A stretch of DNA of 29,079 nucleotides from Pseudomonadota bacterium (lineage in GTDB: Bacteria > Desulfobacterota > Desulfovibrionia > Desulfovibrionales > Desulfovibrionaceae): positions 1 through 29,079 of the forward strand of contig JAEWPX010000102.1 of NCBI GenBank assembly GCA_023399375.1, read 5' to 3'. The notes under the pieces were generated by a model. That model did not search any database and had not been told where the DNA came from. It was given only the letters and a program-made list of their open reading frames with translations. A program made the translations under genes and the position numbers. Positions 25,445 to 29,079 of this stretch are shown here, one piece after another. The stretch's first letter is position 1. The number at the start of each line of letters is the position of its first letter.

Positions 25445-26581
25445 CTATTTACCCTCACTATAGAGCTTGAGAATCCAGGCCGGCGCGGGAGCCACGGCCA
25501 TGTGGCGCTCGATGATGTAGGGCTTACCCGTGTCGGGATGGATGCTTCCGGCGGCCACGACCTGCCCACCAAGGCCCCGCATGTCGAACACGGTGTATTT
25601 CGACCGCATTGGATGCTTCACGGTAAGGTTGCCGTAATCACGGCCGTCGTCGGGGTATTTGAAGTAGAAATGCAGCTTCCCGCTCCCGGTGCGAACGGTG
25701 TAGGTTTCGGGGATTTCCAGCCGATGGGCCTCGGCCAGGACGTTGAAAGCGTCGAGGTCATCCAGGTCCAGGACCAGCACACCAGACGCGGGGCCACAGG
25801 CGATGCCCGCGTTGCGGCCCTGGAAGTCGGCGCGGCGGAAGGTGCGCTTGGTCGAGCACCATTCTTGCCACTTGGATTCCTCGGGCCGTTTCTGCCCTGG
25901 CTTCAGCGGGATTACGGACCAGGATTTCGACTGGCGCTCGAATAAATCCAGATCGGGACCAGCCTGCCGGGCCTCGGCTTGTGGCACTTCTTCCCGGATC
26001 GGTTCCGCATCCTCGGGCGTGGCGTCGTCGATGACGGCCTCGGTGACGGGCTCCGGTTCGACCTTGGGGGTCTCGTCCACGGCCTTGGCCGACGCAAGTA
26101 GCAGGTCCACCGATGCCGCCGGCAACGTCTGAATGGTCTTGGGGTTGCCTTGTTTCCACACGGGCGCGTCCGGGCCACCAAACACGACCAAATCACCGGC
26201 ACCCAGGATTTCGACCAGCGGCTTGCCACCCTTGTCCCTGGCCAGCACTTCACCCGCAGGCGCAGCGCCGCCTTGCACACGGAACAGCGTTTCCCACCGG
26301 GCCGATGGGGTCCGCAGCACGGCCAGCTTGCCGAACAGGGAACCGTCTTTGGCGCGGACATTTTCTATGGTTTGGCGGTAGGGTTCATCACCATGGAATC
26401 GGAGGGCGAGCAACCCGTTTCCCAGGACAGCGGCCGGGATATGCGGCTGTCCATCCCTGAAGGTGGCGCAGATCATGCGGCGGTCGGTTGAGACGGGAAC
26501 CTGGATGGCCCCGGATTGGTCCACTCCGGCCACGGGGATTCGGGCGTCATGCAGGTCGAGGGCGGCGTTGATGTTTCTCAT
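25445..26581 (-). CDS. Primase-polymerase (bifunctional DNA primase/polymerase, AEP superfamily)
   Basis: 378 aa, ATG overlapping the previous stop (ATGA). The C-terminal half (about 215-375) is a prim-pol domain. Metal-binding DLD at 272-274 (VLVLDLDDLD), a GSGKLHFYF motif with His304, and FDMRGLGGQVVAAGSIHPD with Asp333 are all present. It would make primers or extend them to replicate the element. The N-terminal half (1-165) also shows a weak prim-pol-like pattern (AVLRTPSARWETLFR, then VEILGAGDLVVFGG and W-x-x-GNP) but lacks an obvious DxD, so it may be a decayed duplicate. The two halves are joined by a Glu/Pro-rich linker (170-210). Confidence 0.88.
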   Translation of the reverse strand: MRNINAALDLHDARIPVAGVDQSGAIQVPVSTDRRMICATFRDGQPHIPAAVLGNGLLALRFHGDEPYRQTIENVRAKDGSLFGKLAVLRTPSARWETLFRVQGGAAPAGEVLARDKGGKPLVEILGAGDLVVFGGPDAPVWKQGNPKTIQTLPAASVDLLLASAKAVDETPKVEPEPVTEAVIDDATPEDAEPIREEVPQAEARQAGPDLDLFERQSKSWSVIPLKPGQKRPEESKWQEWCSTKRTFRRADFQGRNAGIACGPASGVLVLDLDDLDAFNVLAEAHRLEIPETYTVRTGSGKLHFYFKYPDDGRDYGNLTVKHPMRSKYTVFDMRGLGGQVVAAGSIHPDTGKPYIIERHMAVAPAPAWILKLYSEGK

Positions 26582-26919
26582 TCCGCGCCGTCCTCCTTCC
26601 CCCGGTAGAGGTAGAAGGCTACACGATGCGGAAATCCTTCGGGCGTGATGTCCGTGCCCCGGATTGTGTCTATGATATGGCCGCTGTTACGAAGCTTCTG
26701 GACACGGGCGGCAGGATGCAGAACATCAAGACGCTTGCGAGCTTCAAGGGTTGATAGGGGACCTTTGATGAGAGCGGCCAACAACCGGGACCGTTGGGCC
26801 GAAGCGGAATTGTCGTTGCCATTTTCGGCAGGGCTGGGCAGAATGGGCTTGTCGTCACAGACAACCACCTTTCCCGCGAAGCCCCGGCCGTCACCGGGGT
26901 TTTGCATTTTGGGGGTCAT
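26578..26919 (-). CDS. Phage-type helix-turn-helix protein (HTH_39-like)
   Basis: 113 aa. The C-terminal half has the pattern LLAALIKGPLSTLEARKRLD, then LHPAARVQKLRNSGHIIDT and HRVAFYLY, typical of small winged HTH proteins in phages (TLEAR, HPAARV, LR-x-x-G). The N-terminal 40 residues are polar and probably disordered. Its stop overlaps the primase start (ATGA) and it begins 2 bp after the AlpA-like gene, so it is the second gene of the replication operon. A regulatory or origin-binding role is likely. Confidence 0.75.
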   Translation of the reverse strand: MTPKMQNPGDGRGFAGKVVVCDDKPILPSPAENGNDNSASAQRSRLLAALIKGPLSTLEARKRLDVLHPAARVQKLRNSGHIIDTIRGTDITPEGFPHRVAFYLYRGKEDGAE

Positions 26920-26921
26920 GG

Positions 26922-27128
26922 CTACACCCCCCGCCCCGACGCCAGCCGGTCCACCAGTTCGTCAATCTGGCTTTCAGGCCATGCCACAGCACGCGCCCCC
27001 AGCTTTACCGGCCGGGGGAACACGCCTTGGCGCACTAGATCAAGGAAGCGGCTGCGCTTGTAGCCTACGCGGTCGAGGACTTGGGGGAGACGGAGGAGAC
27101 GCTCGGACTTGTAAAGGTCGGCTTGCAA
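26922..27128 (-). CDS. alpA: AlpA-like transcriptional regulator
   Basis: 68 aa with a TTG start (27128-27126), chosen because AGGAG lies 9 nt upstream and the nearby ATG is out of frame. The AlpA/excisionase HTH pattern is clear: LLRLPQVLDRVGYKRSRFLD, then VRQGVFPRPVKLGARAVAWP and ESQIDELV. In P4-like elements AlpA activates the integrase or the excision programme. Here it heads the minus-strand replication operon, and the promoter should lie in the 168-bp gap 27129-27296, where no clear hexamers were identified. Confidence 0.88.
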   Translation of the reverse strand: MQADLYKSERLLRLPQVLDRVGYKRSRFLDLVRQGVFPRPVKLGARAVAWPESQIDELVDRLASGRGV

Positions 27129-27296
27129 CTGGTCATTCTCCTGTTCGGAGTGACCACCCTCGCGGCGAGACTCATGGGCCGTGGGTGGGATAACCAGTAG
27201 AAACCAGAAAATGCCGAAGGGGTGTTAGTACACTAGATCTCGATACCCTGGTGTCGCTGACCAAAGGCAAGAGGTTCGGAAACGCTTACCAGCCGA

Positions 27297-28280
27297 CTAG
27301 GTTTTGGTCTTCTTTTTCCGTCCGTCTCCTTTGAAGCTCAGAACGTCGCAGGCTTCTATACAAGCCGCTGTCCGATGATACCAATTTCGATAAGTTCCTG
27401 ATTCTGTTTCTTGATACCCTAGCTTTACATAGTCAAACTTCTCTTTAAAAACCCTTCTAGCCTCGGCATAGGCTTTATGCGGCGGCTTGCTTTCTCCATA
27501 TTGGTTTGTGATATAGTCCCAAAGCCATAACCCAATTGCTCTTGGCGTGTCGTCAAGTTTAAAAGAGGCATCTTCATTTATTTTTGCTTTATACATCCAC
27601 ATAGAGTGATATGCGCTAACCGATTTTTCATAAATATCTTCAACAGATTCGCTTGCGATTTTGTGGCTTTCATCATCATTTATTCCACCAGATGACATTT
27701 CAATAAATTTTTTCAACAAACATGCTTGATATTTTCTCTCCCAGTAAACGCTTGAAAATTCACTCATGACCAATTCAAAATCTTTTGACGTGTCAACTTG
27801 CAAATCAATGATATTCATATCTTGTTTTGCTTTGGCTTTTTGTTCCAAGTCGTCTCGAAGAAAAGAAATTGATTCAAATTCGTTGAACTTTATTTTGTAT
27901 ATCCCTGGCTTCCTTGTTAAAGGAATGTTGCCGAGCAGGCTTTCAATAAATGCTTCCATAGAGTCTTTTTCGTACTCATTCGCAAAGAAAAAACTATAAT
28001 TTTGAACAAAATCAACAAGGACTTTTGCGTGTGTAAAAAGTTGTTCATTTTCTGTATTGGTGATTTTTATTTCTGCCAATATCTGTTTCAGCTTAAACCC
28101 CAGAGCGGTATCAGTTGACGACACATCCCCACTCTCATTTTTTTCTTGAAAAAATCCAGTAACACACAAATACTTATAAGCTGCTTGAGCTTTTGTATGT
28201 TCTTCAACGACCTTTGCATTCCGCAAAGTGTATTGTGTTAACCAGTAGTCGTAAAAGTTGACGAACTCTGTTTCTATCAT
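27297..28280 (-). CDS. AT-rich orphan gene, unknown function (cargo candidate)
   Basis: 327 aa from ATG 28280-28278 (GAGGGGG about 9 nt upstream); a TTG two codons earlier is also possible. It is soluble with no signal peptide. It is mostly helical with many acidic and aromatic residues (for example FVNFYDYWLTQYTLRNAKVV near the start and RAIGLWLWDYITNQYGES late). It ends in a basic tail (KGDGRKKKTKT). No catalytic motif was recognised. Base and codon use is much more AT-rich than the neighbours on both sides, and the gene is isolated by a terminator upstream and a gap downstream. That is the profile of independently acquired cargo; a defence or exclusion function is possible but not shown. 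Confidence 0.8.
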   Translation of the reverse strand: MIETEFVNFYDYWLTQYTLRNAKVVEEHTKAQAAYKYLCVTGFFQEKNESGDVSSTDTALGFKLKQILAEIKITNTENEQLFTHAKVLVDFVQNYSFFFANEYEKDSMEAFIESLLGNIPLTRKPGIYKIKFNEFESISFLRDDLEQKAKAKQDMNIIDLQVDTSKDFELVMSEFSSVYWERKYQACLLKKFIEMSSGGINDDESHKIASESVEDIYEKSVSAYHSMWMYKAKINEDASFKLDDTPRAIGLWLWDYITNQYGESKPPHKAYAEARRVFKEKFDYVKLGYQETESGTYRNWYHRTAACIEACDVLSFKGDGRKKKTKT

Positions 28281-28304
28281 CCCCAAGCCCCCTCAGCTTG
28301 TCCC

Positions 28305-28372
28305 TGTAATAAAATCCCCGCCCAGGCCGGTAGGGTTCCGGCTCTTCGGGAGCTACCCTAGGGCGGGGAAAT
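28305..28372 (-). terminator. Large stem-loop terminator on the minus strand
   Basis: CCCCGCCC (28316-28323) pairs with GGGCGGGG (28361-28368). Inside, TAGGGT (28331-28336) pairs with ACCCTA (28355-28360), and there is a further GCTC/GAGC stem. Read on the minus strand the structure is followed by ATTTTATT. It separates the small-gene cluster (28.4-29.1 kb) from the orphan gene. Confidence 0.7.
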
Positions 28373-28385
28373 CTGTGTGGTACGG

Positions 28386-28583
28386 TTATGCCTGGGCTTC
28401 GGCAGAATCGCCCATGGCCTCGCACAGTCCGATTGCCGTCTCAGCTTCGGCCGCCAAATCTTCCACCACATCCACCAGTCCGGGCAGGGCTTCTGTGCTT
28501 TGCAGATAGTCCTTCAAAAAGATGAGCTTCGAGGAGATGCGGTGGAGATGCTCTTCAAGGGGGGCCTTGGCGTCGCTATCCAT
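28386..28583 (-). CDS. Small helical protein, unknown function (65 aa)
   Basis: Starts at ATG 28583-28581 (AAAGGA 8-9 nt upstream); another ATG at 28592 is possible. Its start overlaps the end of the previous gene (28576). The sequence is acidic and helical (EEHLHRISSKLIFLKDYLQS, later VVEDLAAEAETAIGLCEAMG), suggesting a small coiled-coil or helical bundle. It is the last gene before the 28305-28372 terminator. It is typical of small early phage genes; no function can be given. Confidence 0.65.
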   Translation of the reverse strand: MDSDAKAPLEEHLHRISSKLIFLKDYLQSTEALPGLVDVVEDLAAEAETAIGLCEAMGDSAEAQA

Positions 28584-28932
28584 GGCAAGCATCCTTTTCG
28601 GTCTTGTTCGCGGCGGAATCTTTTTCAGCCCCGATGTCGTCAAGATCGACGCCCATTCCGGCTAATAAATCCCGTAGAGCCTTCACCTTGTACCCACCTT
28701 TTTTATGTATCTCCAATTCTGCTCGCGCCCCGCGTACAAAAAGCCCAAGCAGGTTGTCGACGTCTTTCCCTTGGAGGGAATCATTTTCTTCGCCTTCCAC
28801 ATTGGCAAATAAACCGGCCAGCAAGGCAAGCGGTTCGACGATGAAGGTATCAATGTCGGCCGCCATTTCCTCGCGTTCAGCAAGGTCATTGTCCATAGAC
28901 TTGCTGGGGGCTTGGTCATTAATTGCGCTCAT
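28576..28932 (-). CDS. Hypothetical acidic protein (118 aa)
   Basis: Starts at ATG 28932-28930, with AGGAGG 9 nt upstream. Acidic and helical: DLAEREEMAADIDTFIVEPL, a central LLGLFVRGARAELEIHKKGG, and a Lys-rich tail. No domain was recognised. It starts 3 bp after the stop of the partial gene at the window edge and overlaps the next gene, so it belongs to the same transcript. Function unknown. Confidence 0.65.
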   Translation of the reverse strand: MSAINDQAPSKSMDNDLAEREEMAADIDTFIVEPLALLAGLFANVEGEENDSLQGKDVDNLLGLFVRGARAELEIHKKGGYKVKALRDLLAGMGVDLDDIGAEKDSAANKTEKDACHG

Positions 28933-28935
28933 GGC

Positions 28936-29079
28936 CTAGACCTCCTGCCTGTAAGCGAAATCGCCGCACCAGCTATCCGCCGGCACCTCGGGCCAGACGC
29001 CCACATGCCCGTGCCCGCCCGTCACCTGTCCCGCGACAATCCACGGGGAACGCTTGTGGCAGGAATTGTCAAGCCTCCA
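28936..29079 (-). CDS. Phage-type protein, C-terminal 47 residues (runs off the right edge)
   Basis: The minus strand is open from the window edge to TAG at 28938-28936. It encodes a tail with GHGHVGVWPEVPADSWCGDF followed by AYRQEV. The ending VWP-x-V-x-x-D-x-WCG-x-F is a pattern seen in small Cys-containing phage proteins, probably zinc-binding with upstream cysteines (one is visible in NSCHKR). The rest lies outside the window. Confidence 0.6.
   Translation of the reverse strand, partial: WRLDNSCHKRSPWIVAGQVTGGHGHVGVWPEVPADSWCGDFAYRQEV

Larger units (their letters stand above)
18914..29079. mobile_element. Integrated element (prophage, satellite or integrative plasmid), left part; continues beyond the window
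   Basis: Bounded on the left by the tRNA 3' fragment. The contents are typical of a tRNA-integrated element: AlpA-like regulator, HTH protein, primase-polymerase, DUF3987, RuvC-fold nuclease and several small phage-type proteins in a tight minus-strand run with overlapping stops and starts. Two AT-rich genes (19454-20896 and 27297-28280) differ in base composition from the GC-rich core and look like cargo. No integrase, capsid, portal, tail or conjugation gene is visible, so the class is open. Confidence 0.75.

Noticed and set aside
26645..27193. 182-codon plus-strand frame, and a hydrophobic plus-strand peptide ending near 27202
   Set aside because: Both are antisense to the AlpA-like and HTH genes, which show family motifs and good ribosome binding sites.

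Overview
The window looks like chromosomal DNA of a nitrogen-fixing, sulfate-reducing Desulfovibrionaceae (Desulfovibrio / Solidesulfovibrio type). This is inferred from a NifH N-terminus, a NifA-type activator, an electron-bifurcating NfnAB pair, a Desulfovibrio-style outer-membrane porin, high GC content and NtrC/sigma-54 style control. No species can be named from sequence reading alone.

Left part (1-2.56 kb): the start of nifH on the minus strand with a clear -24/-12 promoter, divergent from a NifA-like sigma-54 activator. Next (2.56-7.4 kb) is an operon-like run: a regulatory region with palindromes, a possible short leader ORF and a terminator-like hairpin, then aldehyde dehydrogenase, a 68-aa DUF1858-like protein, NfnA and NfnB, closed by a strong terminator. 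The likely logic is aldehyde oxidation producing NADH, with NfnAB exchanging electrons between NADH, NADPH and ferredoxin. Next to nitrogenase this could matter for reductant supply (inference). From 7.4 to 10.9 kb an AT-rich regulatory stretch with a sigma-54 promoter candidate leads into a porin, then an 81-aa protein overlapping a 334-aa DUF6976-like protein with a FIST-like C-terminus. From 11.3 to 17.2 kb lies a 1498-residue membrane hybrid histidine kinase (several PAS domains, a PocR ligand domain, receiver) followed 10 bp later by an NtrC-family response regulator. CACGTG-core palindromes lie upstream of the aldehyde dehydrogenase, porin and kinase units, so the kinase/regulator pair may control the whole block.

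17.2-18.9 kb is decayed DNA: a start-less HTH/excisionase-like fragment, a short secreted ORF, an HTH-like remnant and several hairpins. At 18914-18930 lies a 17-nt 3' end of a tRNA (minus strand) followed by its terminator. This is the signature of an integration site and marks the left edge of a mobile element that runs off the right end of the window.

The element (18.9-29.1 kb) starts with repeats and an AAA/DUF4143 ATPase on the plus strand. A compact minus-strand replication/regulation operon then reads from right to left: AlpA-like regulator, HTH protein, primase-polymerase, DUF3987 protein, a protein whose gene carries three arrays of 9-bp repeats, a Zn-ribbon protein, a RuvC-fold nuclease, a Cys-rich protein and a winged-helix-like protein. 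Upstream of it are an AT-rich orphan gene of unknown function and three small phage-type genes. No integrase or structural genes are visible in the window.
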